Assembly: GCA_030704615.1 (NCBI GenBank)
Contig: CM060732.1
Location: 39,661,053-39,725,052 of the forward strand
Source of the DNA: Takakia lepidozioides
Taxonomy: Eukaryota; Streptophyta; Takakiopsida; Takakiales; Takakiaceae
Length of the DNA stretch: 64,000 nt
Direction: 5' to 3'
A program made the translations under genes and the position numbers. The notes beneath the pieces are model-generated. The model worked only from the letters and a program-made list of their open reading frames with translations. It did no database searches and was not told the DNA's origin. Of the stretch, positions 1-10,589 are shown piece after piece. Position 1 is the stretch's first letter, and the number at the start of each line of letters is the position of its first letter.

Positions 1-1539
1 ACATTTTCATGAAACTTACGCCGCCACGTTTAACGCTACAGAAACCCTATCCCTGACGTATATAACAAACTATCAATGAAATATGGCCCTGATAGATGTA
101 TCGCAGTTTTCACTTCCCATGAAAATTCGACAACCACACCTTCTCCTTCTGGCCATATCCCGATGAACTCATGATGAAACCTCAGTGGCCAGAACACCAC
201 AACTTGATCCGCTTCTCTAAGCAATTCTCCCACCTTATCTCCGAAATAAAGCGTCAAAATTAAGAATCCACTGCTGCTAGCTGGCAAAAAGCATTCCCCA
301 TAGGCATAAGCATTGACTAGCGCTCAATTGGCAAAGATGCCCACAATGACGCAACCATATTTCAAAACATCATCAAAATGGCCTCAAACGATTAGCACGA
401 TCCACGGTTATAGAGATGATATGTATGCCAGAGGAAAAACATATAATAGATGAACATAGGATCTTTCCGCGTTAATAGGGTCTACATAGTGTCTAAATAC
501 AATCTTATAAATGTAGAAGGAGCTTGAAAGGGAGAAACCTTAAAAAAAAACAAAAAACCAAACCCCAATTTCGCTTACGAAATCCAAGTTTCGCTGGCAA
601 AAATACAAATTTCGTTGGCAAAAACCCAAAATGTGTTTGCGTTTTGCTGGCGAAACCCATTTTCTGGGGTTGTTCTTGGGGGTGTTCTACACACAATGTT
701 TTACCAAATGCCACATTGTTTACGTTCGCTGACCTTTCAATTCTAGCATATGTGCTTGTGGGTCTTTGTGCTCATGTGAGTTAAGCTTTAGACAATTAAT
801 TTCATAAGTTTTGTCGTGTGAAAACGGTTTTCAGATAGTTTCGTAATTTTTTTTTCACGTGAGCACATTTCGGTTTCGCTACGCATATTCTCCGGATTCT
901 TGGGGAATATGCATAATATGCCTCTGTACTCGTGTGAGCTTGCTCACACGCTACCCAACCTCGGGAAGAACCAATAAAGATGTACCCTAACATAGGGGTA
1001 TACATCTTGGTCCCAAAATCTGCCACACATTATATATCTGGTATATATACCCAAATATGCCCAATGGTATATCTGGGTAAAAAATGTACCCACCCATTAC
1101 TCCAACCCATTGTTCCCAGTGAGAAGATTAGTATGATTAGATGCCACCAGGGAGAGTGAAGATGAGACAAATAGTATAAGGATATTAAGTAATTCTAATT
1201 TTGTGAGTTTATCCCCTTACTTTTCACTCTTGGATCCCCCTTCACTGTGATGTCAAGGGCATTACCCCTGTCGTGCGCATACATATCGCTACACAACTAC
1301 ATCGTTGTCCAAAACCACACAACACATGTGCACACCAAACACTAGTCTATTACTAGTCCACCACTAGTGCACCACTAGTCCTGCCACTAGTGCAGGTTGC
1401 GGCATAGCAACCACGGGACGCGTCCTCTACCTCTAAGTCTGCTGGACTTAAGGTTGCAGTTACGAAGGGCAATTGGGAGCCTGACATTGGACCTATTGTC
1501 ACTAGAGGAGAGACGACGTATACGGCGGTTCCTGAGGCT
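1..1539. other. intergenic, no gene recognised
   Basis: I see no recognisable gene here. A minus-strand open frame at 36-287 has ordinary protein-like composition but no motif I know. Positions 545-665 hold a degenerate tandem repeat, period about 22 bases, built on the phrase TTTCGCTGGCAAAA. Positions 1335-1395 hold about five copies of a short CCACTAGTG-like unit. The stretch before 1540 runs straight into a decayed Ty3/gypsy pol fragment and may belong to the same element. Confidence 0.5.
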
Positions 1540-2406
1540 TACATGAATTGCTTTGCCTCTCGTGCTACGATGGAGGAGCATGAGAGACATGTTCAGGTAG
1601 TGCATCGACCGGGTTTGGTCAATAGGAATGCGGATGGATTGAGTCGCAATCCGTGCACGAGCCAGCAGGATGATACTAGAGCTCGGTGGCATGGTGAGAC
1701 GGACGAGGAGATGGTGTCGGGATGACATGCATCTGCCTTTTTGTGTATCTTGGCATCGGGAGGTCAGGTTGGACCTACAACAGGGATGACTGTAGACGGA
1801 GTGTCTGAGGACCCTGAGGCTAGTGATGAGTCAGGTGGTGCCAGAGATATACATGAGGATTCGGGTGTGTTGGACTACCTCCGCACTGGAGACACGACAG
1901 CTAGTGTGACTGCCAAGGAGAGGGATCGGACCCTACAATGAGCCAAGAGGTTCAAGTGGGAGGGGATACACCTACTTCGAGTGTGGGAGGATGGTCGGGT
2001 GAGGATCGTGCCTCACCCAACACAGCGTGCACGGTTAGTGCGGCATGCCCATGAGGAGTTGGGGCATTTTGGAGTGCGACGCACTCATAGTTTCCTGCAG
2101 GGGCAGTATTGGTGGCGTGGTATGCACACAGAGGTGCAACAGTTCGTGGCTAGATGCATGGTGTGTGACAGGGTGCGTGCTTCATTCAACGCCCCTACAC
2201 CACAGTTGCATCCATTACCCATCATGGGATTGGGCTACAGATGGAGTCTTGACTTCGCAGGGCCGTTGCCATTGACGATGCGCCACCACAGATATGTGTT
2301 GGTGATGGTGAAGCACTTCTCCAAGTGGATTGAGTTGGTTCCATTGACACCATTGTTTGAACACCGTAATGCCACTCTTCCTCCTTTGAGTGCAGCCTCC
2401 CAATGA
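1540..2406 (+). pseudogene. Ty3/gypsy retrotransposon pol fragment (RNase H end and integrase N-terminal half)
   Basis: One reading frame carries the C-terminal tail of an RT-linked RNase H (VVHRPGLVNRNADGLSRNP), a linker, then the integrase HHCC zinc-binding domain (HAHEELGHFG ... CMVC) and the start of the catalytic core with its first acidic residue in SLDFAGPL, followed by HFSKWIELV. Two TGA codons interrupt the frame, at 1723 and 1939. The integrase core stops around 2350, before its second Asp and Glu, so no active enzyme is possible. No LTR can be tied to it. The similarity to Ty3/gypsy integrases is clear; the sublineage is not determined, but the sequence differs from the large gypsy element at 36.9-57.4 kb. 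Confidence 0.85.
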
Positions 2407-4122
2407 CAGCCATCCATGCAAGCTTGTATTGGCCCCTGGTTTTTTTTTTTTTCCACTCTAACTGTACGCGGCCTTCCGTGGCTCCAACCGCCACGACTCC
2501 TCACGGCCCGCCCTAGACACTCGTTGGCCACGGGCTGCCCAGTGATACCCCGTGGTACCACTCCCACAAGCCTTCACGGCCCACCATCCCCACGATCTGG
2601 TCACCGTGCCAACCCGTTATGTCCGCACAGCGGCTTCCAACGGTCACAATCAACGGTCACGGTCAACCATCACGATCTGGGCTCGTGGTATCTCGTGATA
2701 CCGCCCCAACGGTCCATCACGGCCACTATTCCTTGCGTTCCCTGGAACTCCCAACGAGTTCCCATGCGTTCCCACGCGTTCCCGAGCTCTCCCCGAGCTG
2801 GAGTTTGCTCCTGCATCTGCTGCCGCTGAGCTATGGCTTCTGTGGAGCCATCAGCCCCGTCGCCCTGCACTCCTGAGCTCTCACGGCCCACTAGAAGTGC
2901 CCCCAACTCAACAAGCAAACTATATGCTGCCCAACAAGCTTCATTTCTCCACGAAACTCACAAAAGTGAATATGAAAATACACACCTTGATAAACTTGGT
3001 GTACCTGCAGTTCTACTGCACATTCCCTGGCTCTAGGACGCCTCACTGTTGCCCTTCCAGCCCCGCTCTTGCCACTCCAAGAGCCCTCGTCGTGCTAGAG
3101 TTTCAGATTGAAACTTCCAACTCAAGCACATACTTCACAATTGCACTTATTTGCACACAAGAGGGACCAGCCCCCTCTCTTCACTCATACCTCTTCATGA
3201 GCTTGGAGCTGCAGCTCCCAATAGGCTGCGATGCATCCCCTCGCAGCTCCGCCATTCGGCTGCTCCTCATCTACCCGCAACAACTCGTTTCGGGCAGATA
3301 CCTGGAGCTGATCATATCATCTCCAACCTGCAACATGCTAACTTCCTATGCGCAGCCCACATTTCTGCAGCTACTTAACTCGGCCTGCAGCTGAAGAAGA
3401 CGACCACCAGTTCGTCCACTCGTGGCCAACATCTCCTCCGCTTCACACTAGAAGCCCAAACTTGGTTGTCATAGCGTTGAGCTATGCAACGCCGCTCTTC
3501 AACATAGGCTACTCGCCTCTCTATCCATTGCAAACCTGCAACCTGTTCGCCTTTGCACTCTATCCACTTTGGATAGGCTCATGCACGGATCCCTGCACTC
3601 TAGGCTGAACCGCTTTTCATGATCTGAAAACACAAGTGCTACACAACTAACTCGAACCTAGCACTCACAGACGCGAGCTCATCTTTCTCGAGTGATAAGG
3701 AAAGGAATGATACAAGCACACAAGCTCTCTCAAACTCACATACTTGCACATGAAAATATCACTCATATATTAAGTCGAGCCAAGTGCACCCCACGCCATG
3801 GGGAATCCACACTACGGCGCCATAGCTAGACGCGGTGAGGCTCAACTTGAGAAAGATGAGCCCACCGCGATCTGCCGTGAAGATAACAACGCCAGGTGCC
3901 CAAACATGTATTGGCCCCTGGATTGACACTTGGGTCAATCCCAAATGTCAATATATAAAAGCTAGCTATTTCCTAGCTAACTTCACACTAGTGGTAAAAT
4001 AACTTGACACCCCTGTTGTCAAAAAATAAAAATAAAACCCCAATACCCATAAAAATGGCCCACACGTACAGTAAGGGCATGTTAGGATTATTATTATTGC
4101 TAGTTTATTGGTTTCTAGGATA
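2407..4122. other. C-rich then AT-rich intergenic sequence
   Basis: No supportable gene. From 2440 to about 3600 the + strand is unusually C-rich with many scattered CACGGCC words and a 13-T run near 2440. The open frames there are low-complexity Pro/Ser/His shadows. The phrase TGTATTGGCCCCTGG occurs at about 2426 and again at about 3907, so the stretch could be the remains of an inserted element, but no termini or coding support exist. A TATA-like TATATAAA lies near 3951 with no gene after it. Confidence 0.4.
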
Positions 4123-4480
4123 TCAATATATGAAGCGAGACATTTGTTTTGATTTGTTTTGTTTGTTTTGTTTTATAGCGTCGTTGAGATCTCCCAAACT
4201 GCGGGGCCCAACGTGGGTGGTTCCGTTGGAAAGCCCTCGGTGAGGAGGGGTGCACCGGCTTGGTCTCATGATTTTGGGACCGGCGGTGTGGGAGATACGG
4301 AATTTCAAGTGCTTTGGGTCGCTGGAAATTCAAAAAAAATAGCAAAGTGGGTTTTTTTGGAGCTATGATTGGCCCATCATGTGGCAGATTTGGAATTTCA
4401 AGTGCTTTTGGTCGCTGGAAATTCCCAAAAATAGCTTGAAAGTGGGATTTCCTGGAACAACGATTGGAACCTCGACGGGA
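4123..4480 (+). repeat. dispersed repeat R1, plus copy
   Basis: This copy begins with TCAATATATGAAGCGAGAC, then a GTTTT-rich run, then a conserved block containing GTTGAGATCTCCCAAAC, CGTTGGAAAGCCCTCG and GGTGCACCGGCTTGGTCTCA. The same block recurs near 59.1 kb on the + strand and four times on the - strand between 59.8 and 61.1 kb. It has no open frame of note. The dispersed copies at both ends of the window show a mobile or formerly mobile unit, class unknown. Confidence 0.7.
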
Positions 4481-4559
4481 GATACATTGATATATTAGTA
4501 CTCAATAAGTTCATGGAAAAGAATAAATGGGGCCTTGGCATGGGAGACGTACTTTGATA

Positions 4560-4932
4560 CGTAGGAGATTTTAATTGACATTGGACACTTGGGCCTCTAC
4601 ATGGGAAATGCACTTGGATACATGAATAGAATATTACATTTGGGCTTAGATGGGCCTCGACATAGGAGACACACTTGTATACATAGGAAATTGCACTTGG
4701 TCTTAGGTTTCAATTCTTCACAATGGGCCAACGACATAGGCTACACTGGAGGTCGCACTTGGGCCTCGACATAGGAGACGCACTTGGATACATAGGAAAT
4801 TGCACTTGGTCTTAGGTTTCAATTCTTCACACATGGGCCAACGGCATATGCTATACTAGAGGTCGCACTTGGGCCTCGACATAGGAGACGCACTGGGATA
4901 CACAAGGGATTGCACTTGGACTTAGATGACAC
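4560..4932 (+). repeat. dispersed repeat R2 (CACTTGGGCC family), left part
   Basis: Internally repetitive stretch with recurring phrases GGTCGCACTTGGGCCTCGAC, ATAGGAGACGCACTTGG and GGGCCAACGGCA. It follows R1 directly, as it also does near 59.3 kb, so R1 and R2 are probably two parts of one composite repeat. The unit is cut at 4932 by the LINE insertion and resumes at 7134. Confidence 0.7.
4918..4932 (+). repeat. target-site duplication, left copy, of the 4.9-7.1 kb LINE
   Basis: GGACTTAGATGACAC here is repeated as GGACTTACATGACAC at 7134-7148, 14 of 15 bases identical, exactly bracketing the LINE body and its TA-rich tail. Removing the insert restores a continuous R2 repeat. Confidence 0.75.
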
Positions 4933-5266
4933 CAACAAGCTCTCTCTCGCACATTCCCATTCAACCTTACCCATGGCCCTCCTAGACTTTCTTACAACAG
5001 AACTTAAACTCACTCACTCAAACATGCTCCGAGCTTATATCCCAATTAAAAACCCAAAACATAAGATGCTATAGACTACAACAAATCAACCTATTTTTAC
5101 TCTAACCCTCTCACATGCTACACCCCCCGGACTATGGTACAACTACCGAAGCAATCCATTGGGCAAGAATAGCCGCCCATATATCCGCAAAAGCCTTTAC
5201 CGTATTGTACATCCCGCACAATAATCACAATAACACTGATCACCCTATGCTGGCTAGCCCCCCGGA

Positions 5267-6196
5267 ATGTTCACATTTGCTATATTTGACCCATGTACGA
5301 TCATCTATGAATCAACCCCACCATTACCAAAGTATATGAAATATCCAGAGCCATCCCTAACTAAACTAGTCTATGTACACCACTCATACAGCCCACAAAT
5401 ACCATGTTCTTTCTTTTCACAATTAAAGCAAATACTAAACCACCCTACTGCCATAGTCTATGAACCGCAACAAGTGCCCCACATCTACGCTCGCATCAAC
5501 CAAGACAAACCATGGAATATGGCCACCCCACGACCACCTTGGTCAACCCAACAACAACACCCATTCGGACAAATGCCGGACTTTACAAACTTAGCCCCTT
5601 TAAAATTCCCTCCCCACCAATGTGTATATACAGATGGCAGCTCCCTAAAAGATGCACATGCAGGGTATGGTACATACTCTCCCGATAACAATTCAAGAAC
5701 ATACAACCGTCTTCCAGGTCGTCAAAATATTTTATGTGCAGAACTCATGGCTATACATGATGCGTTGAAAGCACTACCATATCATCTTGGTTCGACCAGC
5801 TACTACCTCTTTACGGATAGTTTAGTCTCTTTGTATCTCCTCTCTAACCAAAACCTTAAACCCTCCTCCCAAATTCATCACCCTGACGTTTACCTCATTA
5901 AGGCCATCATAGATATTGTACACTCATCCCCAATACAAATTCATCTCCACAAAGTCAGATCCCATATAGGTATCACGGGTAATGAGATAGCAAACGAACT
6001 TGCCCAACTTGGAACCATCCAACCTACTACTTACGCCATGACTGACCCTATTCACCTGGCACACACATATCCATTCTGGGTGACATCCACTAAAGCTAGA
6101 TTCCCGGACATAGCGCCCATTCGAGACCTGCATGCATATATGACAGAAGAAACTATGGATCAAATCCGTGCATCGCCCACCTATCTAAAACCCTAA
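5267..6196 (+). CDS. LINE-A ORF2 part: RNase H domain
   Basis: A 309-codon frame. Its RNase H domain runs from about residue 115 to 250. The catalytic signatures are visible in order: VYTDGSS (first Asp), ILCAELMAIHDAL (Glu), YLFTDSLVSL (second Asp) and HKVRSHIGITGNEIANELA. The last motif usually carries a fourth acidic residue (NExAD); here it is Asn (IANELA). The first 100 residues are not recognised and continue a frame at 5115-5339 after a frameshift. A LINE-encoded RNase H degrades the RNA strand during reverse transcription. The stop at 6196 and frame changes on both sides show the ORF is broken. Confidence 0.8.
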   Translation: MFTFAIFDPCTIIYESTPPLPKYMKYPEPSLTKLVYVHHSYSPQIPCSFFSQLKQILNHPTAIVYEPQQVPHIYARINQDKPWNMATPRPPWSTQQQHPFGQMPDFTNLAPLKFPPHQCVYTDGSSLKDAHAGYGTYSPDNNSRTYNRLPGRQNILCAELMAIHDALKALPYHLGSTSYYLFTDSLVSLYLLSNQNLKPSSQIHHPDVYLIKAIIDIVHSSPIQIHLHKVRSHIGITGNEIANELAQLGTIQPTTYAMTDPIHLAHTYPFWVTSTKARFPDIAPIRDLHAYMTEETMDQIRASPTYLKP

Positions 6197-6227
6197 ATGG
6201 GTTACGCCACCTCAGCTGCTCCACCAT

Positions 6228-7021
6228 ATGTCTAATCACTTCTGGAAATCTCCAATAATCACTGATGCCCAAATTAAACAAACGCTCCGATTTCGATATG
6301 GACAATACATGGGCAATCAACAGCGTAATTTATTTTGGCCTCTATTATATCCTAACAAGCATTGCATGTTATGTTATTCCCAACCCCCTCGAGTGGACAC
6401 ATGGCCGCATCTTCTTCTCCACTGTAAACATCCCATTATCCATGGATTTCACATTATTCGACATAATCAAGGAGTTTGGCAACTCCATAAATTTCTTCTC
6501 ACACACCCTAAAACTAGATGGTACAACCTCATTAATGCAGGCACATTTCAAGGTAGGCCACCGGACCACACAATACCTTCATGGCTGCTACCATGTACAT
6601 GCGCTAATCACCCATGCCTATGTCTAGCAAGATTATGTCCAGATATTCTTCTTGTCCAAGGACTCCCCATCTCGTCGGCAGCACCAACATGTCCACCTCC
6701 CTCACTATCCACATCATTGAATTTACCTTTTGTCATGACAGAGATCCCGACCAATCCATTATGTTCAAACGTGAAAAATACGAACCCCTAGTTCTAGCCC
6801 TCCGTCAATATGGATGGAACACTGCCCCTTTGACAATTATCACCGCTGGTGTCAGAGGGGGAGCTCACTGTCACAACAGTCTAATCCTAAAAGAAAACCT
6901 TAAACTACCTCATAAATATACCACCCCCCTATTACAAACATTACACTTCACGGCCATCACTTCACTAACAGCCATTATCCTCAACAAAAGAAAGATTGAA
7001 AGTGGCCAGCTTGCCGCTTAG
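6228..7021 (+). pseudogene. LINE-A ORF2 C-terminus: zinc-binding segment and PD-(D/E)xK-like nuclease segment, frameshifted
   Basis: The frame starting at 6228 continues ORF2 after the RNase H. It carries CMLC followed about 20 residues later by HLLLHCKHP, resembling the zinc-binding region C-terminal to LINE reverse transcriptases, then CTCANHPCLCLARLCPDILL. The frame then shifts by one between about 6650 and 6700, and the continuation (to 7021) reads IHIIEFTFCHDRD, KREKYEPLVLALRQYGW. The order PD, then (I)IEF, then K..KY is that of restriction-like endonuclease (RLE) domains in some LINEs. The nuclease assignment is inferred from motif order only. Confidence 0.55.
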
Positions 7022-7133
7022 TAACTGGTTCTTGTTACCATAGAGCCCACCCCCGAAAGGGGGCAGTACCCACATGGGGAAGAGGCTCTTATTTACGCTA
7101 GCTTCGGCTGGCGTCATATATATATATATATAT

Positions 7134-7262
7134 GGACTTACATGACACTCGACACTTGGGCCAACGGCATAGGCTACCCTAGAGGTCACACTTGGGCCTA
7201 GACATAGGAGATGCACATGCATAGGAAATTACAGTTGGGCCAACGGCACAGGCTACCCTAGT
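7134..7262 (+). repeat. dispersed repeat R2, right part, starting with the right target-site duplication
   Basis: The R2 phrases (GACACTTGGGCCAACGGCA, GGTCACACTTGGGCCTAGAC) resume immediately after the LINE tail. The first 15 bases are the right copy of the target-site duplication. Confidence 0.7.
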
Positions 7263-7644
7263 TATTGAAGCTCCACCATTCACTGCCATGTCTGCCAGTT
7301 TTTTTAAGAAAAAATCTGCCTACAACTGTAGCTGCTTTTCTTTAAACCCCAAAACGATTTGGTACTGTTTTCTTTTTTCCTTTCTTTCTTTTTGGAAGCT
7401 AGTGTTGCAATGTCATCAATATTTTGTTGGCTGCTCTAGGCATCACTTTCAAAAATCGTTAAGTCCTTGTTGTGCATTCCCCATGTGTCACCCCCTCTCA
7501 TTTGTTAAAAGCTCGTTCCTAATGTGCCTTCTCCAGATAACACCTCTCTCAGGTTACATCTCTACTAGTATTCAACAACTTTTGAGAAATAAATGGATAA
7601 TATTCAAGTTTATTATGGATGAAAGTAGATTTCGTTATTCACAA
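7263..7644. other. T-rich intergenic sequence
   Basis: T-rich plus strand. An open frame at 7288-7665 is Phe/Ser/Leu/Cys-rich with no motif and is best explained by base composition. It runs into the SINE head, which argues against a real gene. Confidence 0.4.
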
Positions 7645-7797
7645 AGAGGAGCCATACGCAACTAGCCGCATACCACCTCGGAAGTGGTTGTGGGTTCAAT
7701 CCACCGATTGGTTCCAAACAAAAGGCAGTAACCCTTCGGGGTGAAGAGACCCCATAATTTACGCTTCCTTTGGGAGGCGTCAAATATTATTATTATT
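7645..7797 (+). mobile_element. tRNA-derived SINE sharing the LINE-A 3' tail
   Basis: The head resembles a tRNA. At 7670-7686 an ACCAC/GTGGT five-pair stem encloses the seven-base loop CTCGGAA, which has the T33 and A37 of an anticodon loop. It is followed by a B-box-like GGTTCAATCC at 7693-7702. From 7724 the sequence matches the LINE-A 3' end: GGCAGTAACCC, GGGG, GAAGAG, TTTACGC, GGCGTCA. The two tail hairpins (ACCC-TTCG-GGGT, and CGCTTCC with GGAGGCG) are kept although the bases differ. It ends in (ATT)n where LINE-A ends in (TA)n. SINEs with LINE-like tails are mobilised by the partner LINE. Target duplications were not found, so the exact start is uncertain. Confidence 0.7.
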
Positions 7798-10589
7798 GAC
7801 ATGTTGCCAAATCTAAGACAAACCTCTCTTGGTTGCTCTGAAGAAGAAATGGACGACAGTAGGCCTAGATGTCAAAGGAGTCGGATGTACTCGGCCACAT
7901 CAATAAGAATGGACCAATAAAATATTGACAACTTTGAATTATATTACTCTTATTGAGATATTTCTAAATGTCATCTCATGGATGTTATGTGGATGGTTGG
8001 ACGGTCAGAAGTGAATACAAGTCCAGAGGGTGGAGTTGATAAGATGTGTGGACACATCACTTGTTCCACACATCTTATGAGTTCATGAGTCTGAACTTAT
8101 GTGTTCTTATGAGTTCTCATTCACTTGACATTTAAAACATATAAGTCATTACCGTGGGGGCCACCAAAAGCATGTGAGAATTCACCACCGACAACAAGTG
8201 ATCGTTCATGATTGTAGCAAACATAAAAGATCCAGGTCTGAAAACCTTGGAGAATATAACCTCATTGCCCAACCTCAATCAGCCTCAGCGAACATGGACA
8301 ACCACTTGAATTTTTTGAGCAACGTTTGTGGCTCTTGAAGCAATCTCTCAAACAATCTCTTGGCACCAAAACCAGGGGCTACTTGGACTGTGTTAATCTT
8401 CCCCCCACATCTATGCTCTTGTTGTGAACCAGTAATCCCATCGTCTTTCCTGAAGTTCTCATTTACTTGAGTCTTACGTGTGTGACTATGTAGCGAGACT
8501 CGGTGACATTGGATACCATTCTTCTCAAGTCCTCAGTCTGAAATTGTGAGAGTGGAATAAGGGATGGACGTCAGCTATTGACACATGAAACCCATCTTTC
8601 TACAACTTTCCGAAGCTCTGCTAAGTGTAGGTGTGCTTGTACAGAAAACCAGTTGAGGTTGTCTATGCTAATTGCATAACCCATATTTTGAACTGAGAGT
8701 CTGGTATGATTAGTGATAAGTTTTGTTAATTTCCCACCAAAGTGCTGCATTCTCCCTCCAAGCCTGTACGATCGTGACAGTTCCACTTTTGCAGCCATTA
8801 CTATCTCCAGATAGCCTTTGCTCAGATGCAGTCTCCACAGGAAGCTTCATCACCAACGGTATCCCCATCCCCATCGTCACCTGAAAAAAAAATCCCATCT
8901 ATCTCTGACTTCATCATCGCCACTCTTACATCCACTTGGGGTTGGGTGGTAGTTAATGTCTCCCGCTAAAAATGCAGCTGCTTGTCAAGCACGCGAATAG
9001 ACGGAAATGTGGAAGGACTGTGTACCTTACTGTAGTCAGGCTGCTAGTTTCGCATTTGCACGACAGAACTTAAGCGTCAGTTTTCTGACTTTTTTTGGCG
9101 CTTTTTGAGGTTGATTCTGTGGTTGAGTAGACGTTCTCACCCATCGGAGTGATTCCGTGTGGGAATTTTGGGAAGGCTGGGGTGGAACGAGAAGGAACCT
9201 GTGGACTAACCGGTCATGGTCTACAGCAACTTGAATTAGTACACATGGTCTCTGCCGCAACACCTGTTAGTCCGGTAACTGACATTCCATAGGGATCTAA
9301 GATGAGAATGCATCACCCTTCGTCCTTCCAATCATGTAACGTAATTCAGCTTTTTGGCGTGCGTCAAAACTTGTGGGCTTCTGTCGTCACAGGTAATTAG
9401 TTCAACTGTTGGTGGTATTTTTCAGACTGCAATTCGACCATACCTGTGACTCAGTGATAAGCAATCAGTGGGGTTCGATGTAAGAGAATTTGGCAATATT
9501 AGGGGTTCAATTGAGGTTTTGCACATGAGTTACTTTTTTATTGGGAAGGCTTGTCCTGTATTTATCAATTGGATAGATACATGCCCGTAGATATCTGGTA
9601 TAGTATATACATCTCTCATTCCGTTTAGTAGCCTTCATTGAGAGAGAAGGAATGAAGAGGGCAATGAAAATTTGCGATGCTTCTTCTCGGAACTGTTTCA
9701 GTTGGCTTCTTCTATTATTTCTCCGAGTGCGGCCATGGCGGCAAGGTTTATGAGGACCAGCCCCGCAACAGGTATTTTCTCTTGCGTCATGTTCACTTTC
9801 CTGTCACCGGACTTGTGTGCTATGTCCAATCTGGGTATGTCTGTCCATTGGTCCATCTCATTCTGTCTCTGTATGAGCCTCAATTTCTGAGCCAAATTTG
9901 ACTGAGCACTCTTGAATGTGAAGGTTGGGTTGCTGGTGGGAGATGCAAGGGGCAGGGCTCTTTATTACGGCAGCAAAGGGTTGATCCCGACATCTTTGCA
10001 GCATACATTGATTACAGGTGTGCCCATTTCCTCTGTTAAGTGGTGCTCCTTCTGTTTGAACTAAAAAGATTGGGGGTCGAAGAAACACAGAGATGTTAAC
10101 TGTTCTCCATGAAGGTTGGCTATAACTTATCCTTGAGGGCATAATCCTCACCAGATACTGCCCTCATGGAGCCAATGTGGGATTTTTTAAAATAAACTGT
10201 ATCGGGATTCAATTGGATGGCACGGCCAATTACAGGGAAGTGAGTAGACGGTTATGGACATGTTGCCTACCAAACATAATATTGAGCCTGACAACACCAT
10301 CCTATCCCCAATCCTCACAACACATAATTTTTCTCTGCTGGAATTGCATGTTTGTAAGAAGGTTGATGGAGTGCATTCTTAATCTGGACTAAGCAACTAC
10401 AGGAGACTATATTCTCCATAAAGTCTACAGGAGACTGTCCTTTAATTCATTGAGAACTTGCTCTATAGCTGGATAGAGTACAGCTCCTTGTGCTGGATTT
10501 GTCAGCAAATGTATTAACACATCTCTGTGCTACCATGTCTGGATCCGCCATCTTAGCCACTTTCTCTTCACTCTCTCACAGGCACAGGG
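7798..10589. other. intergenic, nothing recognised
   Basis: I find no gene, repeat or RNA I can support. The open frames are short and lack motifs. The region may include the promoter and 5' untranslated sequence of the leader exon at 10590, but I see no clear TATA box tied to it. Confidence 0.4.

Larger units (their letters stand above)
4933..7133 (+). mobile_element. 5'-truncated non-LTR retrotransposon (LINE-A) inserted into repeat R2
   Basis: The element lies between 15-bp target-site duplications and ends in a (TA)n tail. It keeps only the 3' part of ORF2: an unrecognised segment, an RNase H domain, a Cys/His zinc-binding segment and a nuclease-like C-terminus. No reverse transcriptase signature remains. 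The 3' untranslated region (7022-7133) forms two predicted hairpins, ACCC/GGGG near 7068-7078 and CGCTAGC-TTCG-GCTGGCG at 7096-7113. A SINE 600 bases away shares this 3' end. Confidence 0.8.

Noticed and set aside
2416-3608. Several Pro/Ser/Cys-rich plus-strand frames
   Set aside because: They overlap in all three frames, lack motifs and follow the C-rich base composition.
7660-7720. Functional tRNA gene
   Set aside because: The anticodon arm and B box are good, but the D arm and acceptor stem do not close and the LINE-like tail follows, so it is a SINE head.
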